Shown here piece after piece: positions 37,206-45,229 of a stretch of DNA of 64,000 nt (position 1 is its first letter; every line of letters begins with the position of its first letter). The stretch comes from Pseudolabrys sp. (GTDB lineage: Bacteria > Pseudomonadota > Alphaproteobacteria > Rhizobiales > Xanthobacteraceae). The notes beneath the pieces are model-generated. The model searched no databases and was not told where the DNA came from. It was given only the letters and a program-made list of their open reading frames with translations. The DNA is taken from positions 37,635-101,634 of the forward strand of contig JALHRB010000009.1 of the NCBI GenBank assembly GCA_022841665.1, written 5' to 3'. Made by a program: the position numbers and the translations under genes.

Positions 37206-38411
37206 TCACCCGGTCTTTGCGTAGGTCCGCGCCAGCACCGCGCGCTCGAACCTGTCCGCCGTCATCGGCTTGGCGAACATCGCGCCCTGCATAAGGTCGA
37301 AGCCGAGCTCGCGCACGGTAAGGAAATCGGCCTGCGTCTCGACGCCGTCGGCGACCGAGCGCGCGCGGCTGCCGCGCGCCGTCGATACGATGGCGGCGCA
37401 AACCGCCTGCTTGATGCGGTCCGTGCCGCAGCCGCGCACGAATTTGCGGTCCGCCTTCAGCTCGACCACGGGCAGGTCGGCCCGCCCGGCAAGCGCCGCC
37501 CCTTCCGAGCCGATGGCGCCGATGGCCAGGCCGATATTGCGGAAGGCGAGCGCGGTCGCTGCGCGCCGCACCCCATCTAGATCGGTGACCAGGTCGGCGC
37601 AGTCCACCTCGATCAGCAGGCCGCCTTGCGCGGCAGGCTCCGGCAATTTCCGGAAAATGGCGTCGATGAACGGCGCATCCTCGAGCGCCGGCATCGGCAG
37701 CCGCACGGAGACGTCGACCGGATGACCCGCAAGGGTGAAACGGAGCCGGTCGGCCATCACGCGCATGATCACGAACTGCGCCAGGCCGTGGAAATAGGGG
37801 TCGTTGGCGGCGGGTACGAAATAGGCGGGCGTGATGACGCCCCAGGTCGGGTGGCGCACGCGCACCATCGCCTCAGCGCCGCGCGGCGTCAGCGTGCGCG
37901 GGTCGATCTTGGGCTGGTACCACAATTCCAGCCAGCCATTGACCAGGGCCTCGTCGATGTCGACCGGCACCGAGGGCGACGGAGTGATCGGCAAGAAACC
38001 GCGCACGTTGTCGCGAAAGTCGCCGTCGCGGAACGGCGTGCCCAAGGGCGGCAGCATCGCCAATCCCATTTTTTCGCCGTGCTCGTGATCGCGGATCAGC
38101 GCCGGCGAGCTGCGTCCGCCGAACAGCATGACCTTGCCGGTAAAGGCCGACAAACTGCGCAGCAGCAGCGGCACGTCGCCGTCCCTCGCCAGCGGTCCAG
38201 CCACGATCAGGTCGGGGAAAAACTCGAGCAGCGCGTCCTTCATGTCGGCAGGAACGCACGCACAGGCGACGAAGCCGAGCTGCTCCAGAAGTTCCGCCAG
38301 GAACGTCCGCACATGCGGCTTGCTGTCGACGACGCAGACCCGCGGCGGGATCTGGCGTTGTCCGAAGGGCACCACCCTGGCCTGTCGCGCAATATCGCGA
38401 ATGTCGGTCAT
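37206..38411 (-). CDS. Degenerate receiver-EAL domain protein
   Basis: This 401-residue protein has a receiver-like N-terminus (RVCVVDSKPHVRTFLAELL) in which the phospho-acceptor position after PDLIVA is glycine. An EAL-like domain fills about residues 150-395. The signature reads GAEAMVRVRHP, the DDFGTG motif is AIGAIG, and the glutamate of LEITE is lost. Most metal ligands are therefore missing, so it should be an inactive c-di-GMP binding or regulatory protein. It faces the HWE kinase tail to tail, 13 bp apart. Confidence 0.85.
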   Translation of the reverse strand: MTDIRDIARQARVVPFGQRQIPPRVCVVDSKPHVRTFLAELLEQLGFVACACVPADMKDALLEFFPDLIVAGPLARDGDVPLLLRSLSAFTGKVMLFGGRSSPALIRDHEHGEKMGLAMLPPLGTPFRDGDFRDNVRGFLPITPSPSVPVDIDEALVNGWLELWYQPKIDPRTLTPRGAEAMVRVRHPTWGVITPAYFVPAANDPYFHGLAQFVIMRVMADRLRFTLAGHPVDVSVRLPMPALEDAPFIDAIFRKLPEPAAQGGLLIEVDCADLVTDLDGVRRAATALAFRNIGLAIGAIGSEGAALAGRADLPVVELKADRKFVRGCGTDRIKQAVCAAIVSTARGSRARSVADGVETQADFLTVRELGFDLMQGAMFAKPMTADRFERAVLARTYAKTG

Positions 38412-38731
38412 ATGGCACCCCCCGGATTAGTGACGTTGTTCGCCGCATGACATTCCTGCGAGGGCGAGTCGTCCATGCTTGCGCTCTCGCCGTCCTCATT
38501 ACCCTCATCGCTTGGTTACAGCCCGGTTTCCGCGTTGCCGCAGGCTTGATTCAGATTGCCGACAGGGGAACTTTTTTTGCGCCGGCACGCGCTTTTGTGA
38601 ACGCGCTACCCGCGCCCGGTGGTATAGTCGTCGCGATCCGTGGTGCATGGCCTGACCTGACCACGCGACACTACGCGCGATCGATCGACCGAGGCGCCGC
38701 GGCCACCTGAACATGTTCGGGAGGTCTTACG
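38412..38731. other. Divergent intergenic region without a supported gene
   Basis: 320 bp between the EAL-like gene and the DUF2189 gene. A TATAGT at 38623-38628 could be a -10 for the DUF2189 gene, but no -35 sits at good spacing. A hydrophobic short frame at 38447 has no family support. No repeat or hairpin stands out. Confidence 0.4.
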
Positions 38732-39619
38732 ATGGCGCATTCCCACGTTCTCCTCGGCGCGCAGGCAACGCCGGCCGTGCCGGACGTCCGGCGCATCTCG
38801 CTGGCCGACCTGCGCGAAGCGCTCGCCAAAGGCGTCGATGACTTCTACGCCATGCCGACGCACGCGATGTTCCTGTGCGTGGTCTATCCGCTGATCGGTC
38901 TTTTGCTGGCGCGGCTCGCCTTCGGCTATTCGATCCTGCCGCTGATCTACCCGCTGGCGAGCGGTTTCGCCCTGCTCGGCCCGGTGGCGGCGCTCGCGCT
39001 TTACGAAATGAGCCGGCGCCGCGAAGCGGGAAAACCGGTCTCCGTGGCCAACGCCTTCGACGTGCTGCGCTCCTCCTCGATCGGCGCCATCGTCGCGCTG
39101 GCGCTGCTGCTGTTCGCCATCTTCGGCCTGTGGGTGATGATCGCCGACGCGATCTACACCGCGAATTTCGGCTATGCGCATCCGGAATCGATTACCGGCT
39201 TCATGCGCGAAGTGCTCACCACGCCGGCCGGCTGGATGCTGATCCTGGTCGGCAACGGCGTCGGCTTCCTGTTCGCCGTGCTGGTGCTCTCGATCGCGGT
39301 GGTGTCGTTCCCGCTGCTGCTCGACCGCGACGTCGGCGCGGCGGTGGCGCTGCTTACCTCGCTGCGCGCGGTGGCAAAGAACCCGGTGACGATGGCGGCC
39401 TGGGGCCTGATCGTGGCGGCGCTGCTGGCGCTCGGTTCGGCGCCTCTGTTCCTCGGCCTGCCGATCGTGCTGCCGATCCTCGGCCACGCCACCTGGCATC
39501 TCTACCGCAAGGTCGTGTCGGCGGATAGCAGCCCCGCGCCCACCGTGCGGCCGCTGCCGACGCAGCACCGCTCGGCCGCGGATTTTCCGGCGGCGCTGTT
39601 CCCTTGGCAGCGGAAATGA
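38732..39619 (+). CDS. DUF2189 membrane protein
   Basis: This 295-residue protein matches DUF2189. After a 45-residue soluble start (IRRISLADLREALAKGVDDF-like) it has about six membrane helices, including LCVVYPLIGLLLARLAFG and IGAIVALALLLFAIFGLWVMI. The tail is polar. The family has no known function. GGGAGGT precedes the ATG. Confidence 0.87.
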   Translation: MAHSHVLLGAQATPAVPDVRRISLADLREALAKGVDDFYAMPTHAMFLCVVYPLIGLLLARLAFGYSILPLIYPLASGFALLGPVAALALYEMSRRREAGKPVSVANAFDVLRSSSIGAIVALALLLFAIFGLWVMIADAIYTANFGYAHPESITGFMREVLTTPAGWMLILVGNGVGFLFAVLVLSIAVVSFPLLLDRDVGAAVALLTSLRAVAKNPVTMAAWGLIVAALLALGSAPLFLGLPIVLPILGHATWHLYRKVVSADSSPAPTVRPLPTQHRSAADFPAALFPWQRK

Positions 39620-39645
39620 TCGGTAGTCTCAACGATCGGTAGTCT
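39618..39645. repeat. 12-bp tandem direct repeat at the end of the DUF2189 gene
   Basis: GATCGGTAGTCT occurs twice with a 16-bp period (39618-39629 and 39634-39645), starting within the stop codon. Confidence 0.7.
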
Positions 39646-39647
39646 TG

Positions 39648-39671
39648 GCGCCGCGGTCCCGGCCGCGGCGC
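39648..39671. terminator. GC-rich hairpin between convergent DUF2189 and pntB genes
   Basis: GCGCCGCGG and CCGCGGCGC form a 9-bp stem. No T run follows on either strand, so intrinsic termination is doubtful. Confidence 0.4.
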
Positions 39672-39674
39672 TTG

Positions 39675-41078
39675 CTACATCGCCTTGACGATGCTCTCGG
39701 TCATCTTCTTGGCGTCGCCGAGCAGCATCATGGTGTTGTCGCGGTAGAACAGCGGGTTGTCGATGCCGGCATAGCCGGACGCGAGCGAGCGCTTGATGAA
39801 CATCACGGTGCCGGCCTTCCACACCTGCAAAACCGGCATGCCGTAAATCGGCGAGGTCTTGTCCTCTTCCGCCGCCGGGTTGGTGACGTCGTTGGCGCCG
39901 ATGACGAAGGCGATGTCGGCCTGCGCAAACTCGGAATTGATGTCCTCGAGCTCGAACACCTCGTCGTAGGGCACGTTGGCTTCCGCCAAGAGCACGTTCA
40001 TGTGGCCGGGCATGCGGCCGGCCACCGGATGAATGGCGTACTTCACCTCGACGCCTTCCTTCTTGAGACGGTCGGCCATCTCGCGCAGGGCATGCTGCGC
40101 CTGCGCCACCGCCATGCCGTAGCCCGGCACGATGATGACCTTCTGCGCGTTTTTCATGATGTAGGCGGCGTCTTCCGCCGAGCCGAGCTTGACCGGCCGC
40201 TGCTCGGCCGCGCCGCCCGCCGCCGCCACCTCGCCGCCGAAGCCACCGAGGATGACGGAGATGAACGAGCGGTTCATGCCCTTGCACATGATGTAGGACA
40301 GGATCGCGCCCGAAGAGCCGACCAGCGCACCGGTGATGATCAGCGCGGAATTGCCGAGCGTGAAGCCGATGCCGGCGGCCGCCCAACCCGAATAGGAGTT
40401 GAGCATCGAGATCACCACCGGCATGTCGGCGCCGCCGATCGGGATGATGATCAGCACGCCGAGCACCAGCGCGATCAAGGTGACCAGCCAGAAGTCGATC
40501 TGGCTCTGCGACACGACCAGGCCGTAGATGAAGAAGATCAGCGCCAGCCCGAGCGCGATGTTGATGATGTGGCGGCCGGGCAGCGTGATCGGCTTGCCGC
40601 TCATGCGGCCGGACAGCTTGAGGAAGGCGATGACCGAGCCGGTGAAGGTGACGGCGCCGATGGCGACACCGAGCGCCATCTCGACCAGGCTCGCTTTGTG
40701 GATGGCGCCGGGCGTGCCGATGTCGAAGGCCGCCGGCGCATAGAAGGCGCCGGCCGCGACCAGCACCGCCGCCATGCCGACCAGCGAGTGGAAGGCGGCG
40801 ACCAGCTCCGGCATCGAGGTCATCGGCACCTTGCGCGCTATCACCGCGCCGATGCCGCCGCCGATGACGATGCCGCCGATCACCAGCGCCCAGCCGAACC
40901 CGTCGGCCGGCGGATGCGCCGCGAGCGTGGTCACGACCGCGATGGTCATGCCGATCATGCCGAATTGATTGCCGCGGCGGCTCGAGTCCGGGCTCGACAG
41001 CCCGCGCAGCGCCAGGATGAAGAGGACGCCGGCGACGAGGTAAAGCAGAGCAGCGAGGTTGGCGCTCATGACCGGCAC
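39675..41078 (-). CDS. pntB: NAD(P) transhydrogenase subunit beta
   Basis: This 467-residue inner-membrane protein completes the proton-translocating transhydrogenase that reduces NADP+ with NADH. Nine or so membrane helices fill residues 1-270, and the NADPH-binding domain follows with VIIVPGYGMAVAQAQHAL, VAGRMPGHMNVLLAEANVPYD and IGANDVTNPAA. It is last in the pntAa-pntAb-pntB order, but a repeat of about 100 bp lies between it and pntAb. Confidence 0.95.
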   Translation of the reverse strand: MPVMSANLAALLYLVAGVLFILALRGLSSPDSSRRGNQFGMIGMTIAVVTTLAAHPPADGFGWALVIGGIVIGGGIGAVIARKVPMTSMPELVAAFHSLVGMAAVLVAAGAFYAPAAFDIGTPGAIHKASLVEMALGVAIGAVTFTGSVIAFLKLSGRMSGKPITLPGRHIINIALGLALIFFIYGLVVSQSQIDFWLVTLIALVLGVLIIIPIGGADMPVVISMLNSYSGWAAAGIGFTLGNSALIITGALVGSSGAILSYIMCKGMNRSFISVILGGFGGEVAAAGGAAEQRPVKLGSAEDAAYIMKNAQKVIIVPGYGMAVAQAQHALREMADRLKKEGVEVKYAIHPVAGRMPGHMNVLLAEANVPYDEVFELEDINSEFAQADIAFVIGANDVTNPAAEEDKTSPIYGMPVLQVWKAGTVMFIKRSLASGYAGIDNPLFYRDNTMMLLGDAKKMTESIVKAM

Positions 41079-41087
41079 CTTGTGAGT

Positions 41088-41186
41088 GTCATCACCCGCG
41101 AAAGCGGGTGATCCAGTACGCCGCAGCGCTTGTGCATGACCGCAGCCTTACGGATTACTGGATGCCCCGCTTGCGCGGGGCATGAC
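41088..41186. repeat. Dispersed two-hairpin palindromic repeat (family C) inside the pnt operon
   Basis: GTCATCACCCGC-GAAA-GCGGGTGATCCAGTA is linked to TACTGGATGCCCCGC-TTGC-GCGGGGCATGAC. The outline (GTCAT ... ATGAC with an inner TCCAG/CTGGA pair) matches families A and B, but the stems differ. It lies between pntAb and pntB. Confidence 0.88.
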
Positions 41187-41214
41187 GGCGGAATGTGTTG
41201 CGCGCCCATCATCG

Positions 41215-41538
41215 TCACTTCTTTTTCTTCTGGTACATCGCCAGCATGCGCTGGGTGACCAGGAAGCCGCCGAAGATATTCACCGAGGCGAAGACCAGCG
41301 CGACGAAGCCGAGGATGCGCGCCCAGAGCGGGCCCTGGTCGTTGCCGGCGAGCGCCACGCCGACCGCGAGCAGCGCGCCGACCACGATCACCGAGGAGAT
41401 GGCGTTGGTCACCGACATCAGCGGCGTATGCAGCGCCGGCGTCACCGACCAGACGACGTAGTAGCCGACGAACACCGCCAAGACGAAGATCGAGAGGCGG
41501 AAAACGAAGGGATCGACCGCGGTTGCCAGGTGGTCCAT
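41215..41538 (-). CDS. pntAb: NAD(P) transhydrogenase subunit alpha, membrane part
   Basis: This 107-residue protein is the separate membrane domain of the alpha subunit, with three to four helices ([37 protein letters not shown]). The [19 protein letters not shown] segment is the hallmark. It ends in a lysine run. In three-subunit transhydrogenases it links PntAa and PntB. Confidence 0.94.
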   Translation of the reverse strand: MDHLATAVDPFVFRLSIFVLAVFVGYYVVWSVTPALHTPLMSVTNAISSVIVVGALLAVGVALAGNDQGPLWARILGFVALVFASVNIFGGFLVTQRMLAMYQKKKK

Positions 41539-41549
41539 GTCGGCGCTCC

Positions 41550-42683
41550 TTAGGCGGCCGTCTTCGGCTGGAAATTCGGATGCACGACGGCGCCGTCGCG
41601 CGTGAGCAGCGTCGCCTTGATCAGCTCGTCGTCCCAGTTGACCGCGAGCTTCTTTTCTTTCTTGTCGATCATCGTCTCGATGAAGTTCAAAAGGTTCTTG
41701 GCGTAGAGCGCGGAGGACGAAGCCGCCAGGCGACCCGGAACGTTGAGATGGCCGACGATCTTCACGCCATCCACCACGACGACGCTGCCCGCCTGCGCGC
41801 CTTCGACGTTGCCGCCGCGCTCGACGGCGAGGTCGACGATCACCGAGCCGGGACGCATGGACTTCACCATCTCCTTCGTGATCAGCCGCGGCGCCGGGCG
41901 GCCCGGGATCAGCGCGGTGGTGATGACGATGTCCTGCTTCTTGATATGCTCGGCGGTGAGCGCGGCCTGCTTGGCCTGGTACTCTTTCGACATTTCCTTG
42001 GCGTAGCCGCCGGCGGTCTGCGCGTTCTTGAATTCCTCGTCCTCGACGGCGAGGAACTTGGCGCCGAGGCTTTCCACCTGCTCCTTGGTCGCCGGACGCA
42101 CGTCGGTGGCGGTGACGACGGCACCTAAGCGGCGCGCGGTCGCGATCGCCTGCAGGCCGGCGACGCCGACGCCCATGATGAAGACCTTGGCGGCCGGCAC
42201 CGTGCCGGCGGCGGTCATCATCATCGGCAGCGCCCGGCCGTACTCGGCCGCGCCGTCGACGATCGCCCGGTAGCCGGCCAAGTTGGCCTGGCTGGACAGC
42301 ACGTCCATGGACTGCGCGCGGGTGATGCGCGGCATCAGTTCCATGGCGAAGGCGGCAAGGCCGGCATCCGCCATCGCTTTCAGCGCGGCGTCCTGGCCGT
42401 AAGGATCCATGATCGCGACGATGAGCGCGCCCTTCTTGTAGTCGACGAGCTCGGCGGGCGCCGGACGGCGCACCTTCAGCACCAGATCGGCGTCCTTGGT
42501 GACGTTGTCGCCGACGGTGGCGCCGGCGGCCTCGTATTCGCTGTCGGGGATGCCCGAGGCGATGCCGGCGCCGCGCGTGACCGCGACCTCGGCGCCGAGC
42601 GCCTTGAACTTCTTGACGGTCTCAGGCGTGGCGGCGACGCGCGGCTCGTGGGCGTCGGTTTCCCGCGCAACGGCTATTCGCAT
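41550..42683 (-). CDS. pntAa: NAD(P) transhydrogenase subunit alpha, NAD-binding part
   Basis: This 377-residue cytoplasmic protein binds NAD(H). It opens with [32 protein letters not shown], has the Rossmann motif [22 protein letters not shown] (about 170-190) and [31 protein letters not shown]. It starts the pnt cluster, 11 bp before pntAb. Confidence 0.95.
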   Translation of the reverse strand: MRIAVARETDAHEPRVAATPETVKKFKALGAEVAVTRGAGIASGIPDSEYEAAGATVGDNVTKDADLVLKVRRPAPAELVDYKKGALIVAIMDPYGQDAALKAMADAGLAAFAMELMPRITRAQSMDVLSSQANLAGYRAIVDGAAEYGRALPMMMTAAGTVPAAKVFIMGVGVAGLQAIATARRLGAVVTATDVRPATKEQVESLGAKFLAVEDEEFKNAQTAGGYAKEMSKEYQAKQAALTAEHIKKQDIVITTALIPGRPAPRLITKEMVKSMRPGSVIVDLAVERGGNVEGAQAGSVVVVDGVKIVGHLNVPGRLAASSSALYAKNLLNFIETMIDKKEKKLAVNWDDELIKATLLTRDGAVVHPNFQPKTAA

Positions 42684-42709
42684 ACGCGCCTCCCCGCTGT
42701 CTGAATGCG

Positions 42710-43003
42710 TCAGGCCAGCGCGTTGTAGCCGAAGATCAGGAAGCAGAGCACGAAGGCGACGTAGCTCGACGTCTTGGAGCCGCTGACCAGGCCGGGGATG
42801 GCGCCGGCGACCGCGATGATGAAGATTAGCAGGGCGGCGAGCCAGTGTCCCATGACCCCGCCGACGGCCAGGCCGAACACCAGATTGATCACGTGGACGG
42901 TGCCCACGAAGGCAAAAAGGATGAAGTGCTCGTAGGTGCTCTCGTGCGCCGGGTAGTCGTTACCGGTGGCGGTGGCGTATTCTACGGTGCCGTGATCGGC
43001 CAT
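42710..43003 (-). CDS. aa3-type cytochrome c oxidase subunit IV family protein
   Basis: This 97-residue protein has a short soluble start (EYATATGNDYPAHESTYEHF) and two or three membrane helices (FILFAFVGTVHVINLVFGLAV, WLAALLIFIIAVAGAIPGLV). The Y..HE.TY..F pattern fits the bacterial aa3 oxidase subunit IV family. It lies 26 bp upstream of pntAa, an arrangement often seen in Rhizobiales. Confidence 0.85.
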   Translation of the reverse strand: MADHGTVEYATATGNDYPAHESTYEHFILFAFVGTVHVINLVFGLAVGGVMGHWLAALLIFIIAVAGAIPGLVSGSKTSSYVAFVLCFLIFGYNALA

Positions 43004-43103
43004 GGGGGAAGCTCTCCAAGTCTCTCAAAAAGGCGGGCCGCAGAGGGGTTACCGCAATTGCCCGGCCAGAGCAACGGCGCCGCCGCAACCCGCAGGGGAC
43101 GAT

Positions 43104-44462
43104 TTAGAGGCCCACACCGGCCAGGGCCGCCGACTGGCGGGCGGCCACTTTCCCGATGTCGAAGCCCTCGATGGCCTCGTTGAATAATTTATAGAAATTC
43201 AGCTCGGCCGCCAGATGCAGGAATACCGCCCCGAGGCCGATGGCCGCGCGGTCCATGAAGACGAACTCGCGCGGCACGGTAACCGGGCCCCGCGCCTTCA
43301 GCGCCTGGTGCACGCGGAAGGCTTCCTTGCGGCCGTAGTCGGAGGGCTTCACGCCGTCGGCGATGGTGCGCACGCGGTCGTCGAGCAGCGGGCCGTAGAT
43401 GAACCGTGCCCAGATATTGAGCACGTCGATGATGTCGCGGTTGAGCCGCTTGAAGCCCCAGACCTCATAGGCGTGCACCACGCGCGCGTCGTCGCCTTCC
43501 AGCAGCCCGCGATAGAGGTCGACCACGCCGCCGACGAAGCTCGGCGGGAAGATGCGGATGCAGCCGTAGTCGAGCAGGTTGATGCCGGCCGGCCCCTTGG
43601 CGTCGGCAAAGACCGTGTAGTTGCCGAGGTGCGGGTCGCCGTGGATGACGCCGAAGCGGCTGAACGGCAGCCACCAGGCGGTGAACATGGCGGTGGCAAT
43701 GCGGTTGCGGTCCGCGAGCGGATCGTCCTTGTGGGCGAGCATCTTGCTGCCCTCGAGCCAGTCGAGCGTGAGCAGGCGGCCGGTGGACAGTTCGGGCCAC
43801 GCATCCGGCACGCGCACGGCTTGCTGGTCCTTGAGCATGTGCTGATAGAGCGCGACGTGTTTCGCTTCGCGCACGTAGTCGAGCTCCTCGCGCAAGCGCG
43901 CGCCGATCTCGACCGCGATCTCGGAGGTGTCGATCGCCGGATCGAAACGCTTGCGCAAATTGAGTAACAGGTTGAGCTGCTGGAGATCGGCCTCCACCGC
44001 CGACTGCATGTCGGGATACTGCAGCTTGCAGGCCAGCGGCGCGCCGCTAAGCGATTGCGCGCGGTGCACCTGGCCGAGCGAGGCGGCGGCGGCCGGATGA
44101 TGCTCGAAGCTTGAAAACTTCTTCTGCCAGTCGGACCCGAGCTCCGCGCTCATGCGGCGCTTGACGAAGGCCCAGCCCATCGGCGGCGCCTGCGTCTGCA
44201 ATTTCATCAACTCGCTGGCATATTCTGGCGGCACCGCGTCGGGAATGGTGGCGAGCAGTTGCGCCACCTTCATGATCGGGCCCTTCAGGCCGCCGAGCGC
44301 CTCCGCCAGCGCCAGCGCGTTGCCGGCGCGCGTGCCCCGCGTGCCAAGGTATCGCTGCCCGGCCATGCGCGCGGCGACGCCGCCGACCTTGGTGCCGACG
44401 CGCGCATAGCGCCGCGCGCGGGCGGTGAAGCGGTTCTTTTCGCGGTCGTCGGGCGGGGACAT
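43104..44462 (-). CDS. ABC1/UbiB-family atypical kinase
   Basis: This 452-residue protein has the family features of the UbiB/ADCK group: LKGPIMKVAQLLATIPDAVPPEYASEL (the KxGQ-like region, here KVAQ), PAAAASLGQVHRA (Ala-rich nucleotide loop), CKLQYPDM, VIHGDPHLGNYTVF (catalytic) and NLLDYGC (metal). Such proteins support ubiquinone synthesis or lipid handling. The start at 44462 has GGTGAG 8 bp upstream; an ATG at 44483 is an alternative. Confidence 0.88.
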   Translation of the reverse strand: MSPPDDREKNRFTARARRYARVGTKVGGVAARMAGQRYLGTRGTRAGNALALAEALGGLKGPIMKVAQLLATIPDAVPPEYASELMKLQTQAPPMGWAFVKRRMSAELGSDWQKKFSSFEHHPAAAASLGQVHRAQSLSGAPLACKLQYPDMQSAVEADLQQLNLLLNLRKRFDPAIDTSEIAVEIGARLREELDYVREAKHVALYQHMLKDQQAVRVPDAWPELSTGRLLTLDWLEGSKMLAHKDDPLADRNRIATAMFTAWWLPFSRFGVIHGDPHLGNYTVFADAKGPAGINLLDYGCIRIFPPSFVGGVVDLYRGLLEGDDARVVHAYEVWGFKRLNRDIIDVLNIWARFIYGPLLDDRVRTIADGVKPSDYGRKEAFRVHQALKARGPVTVPREFVFMDRAAIGLGAVFLHLAAELNFYKLFNEAIEGFDIGKVAARQSAALAGVGL

Positions 44463-44518
44463 GGATGAACTCACCGGCACCATCTAATGCCGTAGCATGG
44501 CTAATATAAGAGAGCCGG

Positions 44519-44914
44519 CTAGCCCTGCGGCCAGTTGTCCCTGATCCAACGCGCAAGGCTTTCTTCGCTGACTTCGCCGGCTGCGAGAGAGAAAAACATC
44601 CTCGTCGCAAGTGCCTGCGACGGAGCAAAACGGATACCGTTTTTGCGCAAAAACACGATCATCGTCATGAAGGCGATGCGCTTGTTACCGTCGACGAACG
44701 CGTGGTTCTTCGCCAAGCCGAACGCATAAGCCGCTGCGAGGATCGGCAGTTCGGCCTGTTCGTACTGCCATTTGTTGACTGGCCTCTCTAGCGCCGACCG
44801 CAGCAATCCTTCATCGCGCAAGCCTGGAGCGCCGCCGTAGCGGCGAAGCTGGCGGCTGTGAATGGCGACGACCTGCTCGTAAGTAACCCACGCCGGCGAG
44901 ACGGGTTCGGCCAT
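44519..44914 (-). CDS. doc: Death-on-curing (Doc/Fic) family toxin
   Basis: This 131-residue Fic-fold protein carries HAFVDGNKRIAFM, the Doc signature HxFxDGNKR, at about residue 72. Doc toxins phosphorylate elongation factor Tu and stop translation until neutralised. The upstream AbrB-type gene ends 4 bp before the ATG at 44914, so the two form a toxin-antitoxin pair. All signature residues are intact. Confidence 0.9.
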   Translation of the reverse strand: MAEPVSPAWVTYEQVVAIHSRQLRRYGGAPGLRDEGLLRSALERPVNKWQYEQAELPILAAAYAFGLAKNHAFVDGNKRIAFMTMIVFLRKNGIRFAPSQALATRMFFSLAAGEVSEESLARWIRDNWPQG

Positions 44915-44918
44915 CGGG

Positions 44919-45149
44919 CTATTTAGCGAGTGCGGCAAGCGTGTCGCGGTACTCGTCCATAATTTCGTCCGCGATTTCCATCGTCTTCTCGAAATCCGGA
45001 TCGTACGGCAGCGCTTGGAATCCGCCCCCGGCCAATTCCGTCAAATGAAGCTGTTGACCGCGCTTGAGATCGAACCGCTCCATCGCTTCGCGCGGCAGGA
45101 TCACGCCGTCCGAATTACCGATTTTCTTGATTTCGATCTTCATCGTCAT
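44919..45149 (-). CDS. AbrB/MazE-type antitoxin
   Basis: This 76-residue protein has an AbrB/SpoVT DNA-binding half (KIEIKKIGNSDGVILPREAMERF) and an acidic C-terminus (DPDFEKTMEIADEIMDEYRD) suited to wrapping a toxin. It precedes the Doc toxin. Such antitoxins repress their own promoter, and three GTATAA half-sites overlap the promoter just upstream. The start could be either ATG in MTMKIE. Confidence 0.88.
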   Translation of the reverse strand: MTMKIEIKKIGNSDGVILPREAMERFDLKRGQQLHLTELAGGGFQALPYDPDFEKTMEIADEIMDEYRDTLAALAK

Positions 45150-45168
45150 GGAGGCATCCCAAACCAAA

Positions 45169-45206
45169 TTATACGTTTGTATAACACGCGTTATACGAAT
45201 GTTCAA
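45169..45206 (-). promoter_or_regulatory. Toxin-antitoxin promoter with overlapping palindromic operators
   Basis: On the minus strand TTGAAC (45206-45201) is 17 bp from TATACA (45183-45178). Palindrome TTATAC-GTTT-GTATAA (45169-45184) covers the -10, and GTATAAC-ACGC-GTTATAC (45179-45196) covers the spacer; they share a half-site. This is the expected layout for antitoxin autoregulation. Confidence 0.7.
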
Positions 45207-45229
45207 CGCTTATTTGGCTCATACAGGAC

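Noticed and set aside
38447..38710. An 87-residue plus-strand frame with a hydrophobic start in the intergenic region before DUF2189.
   Set aside because: No convincing ribosome site and no recognisable family; the frame ends in sequence close to the next gene's leader.
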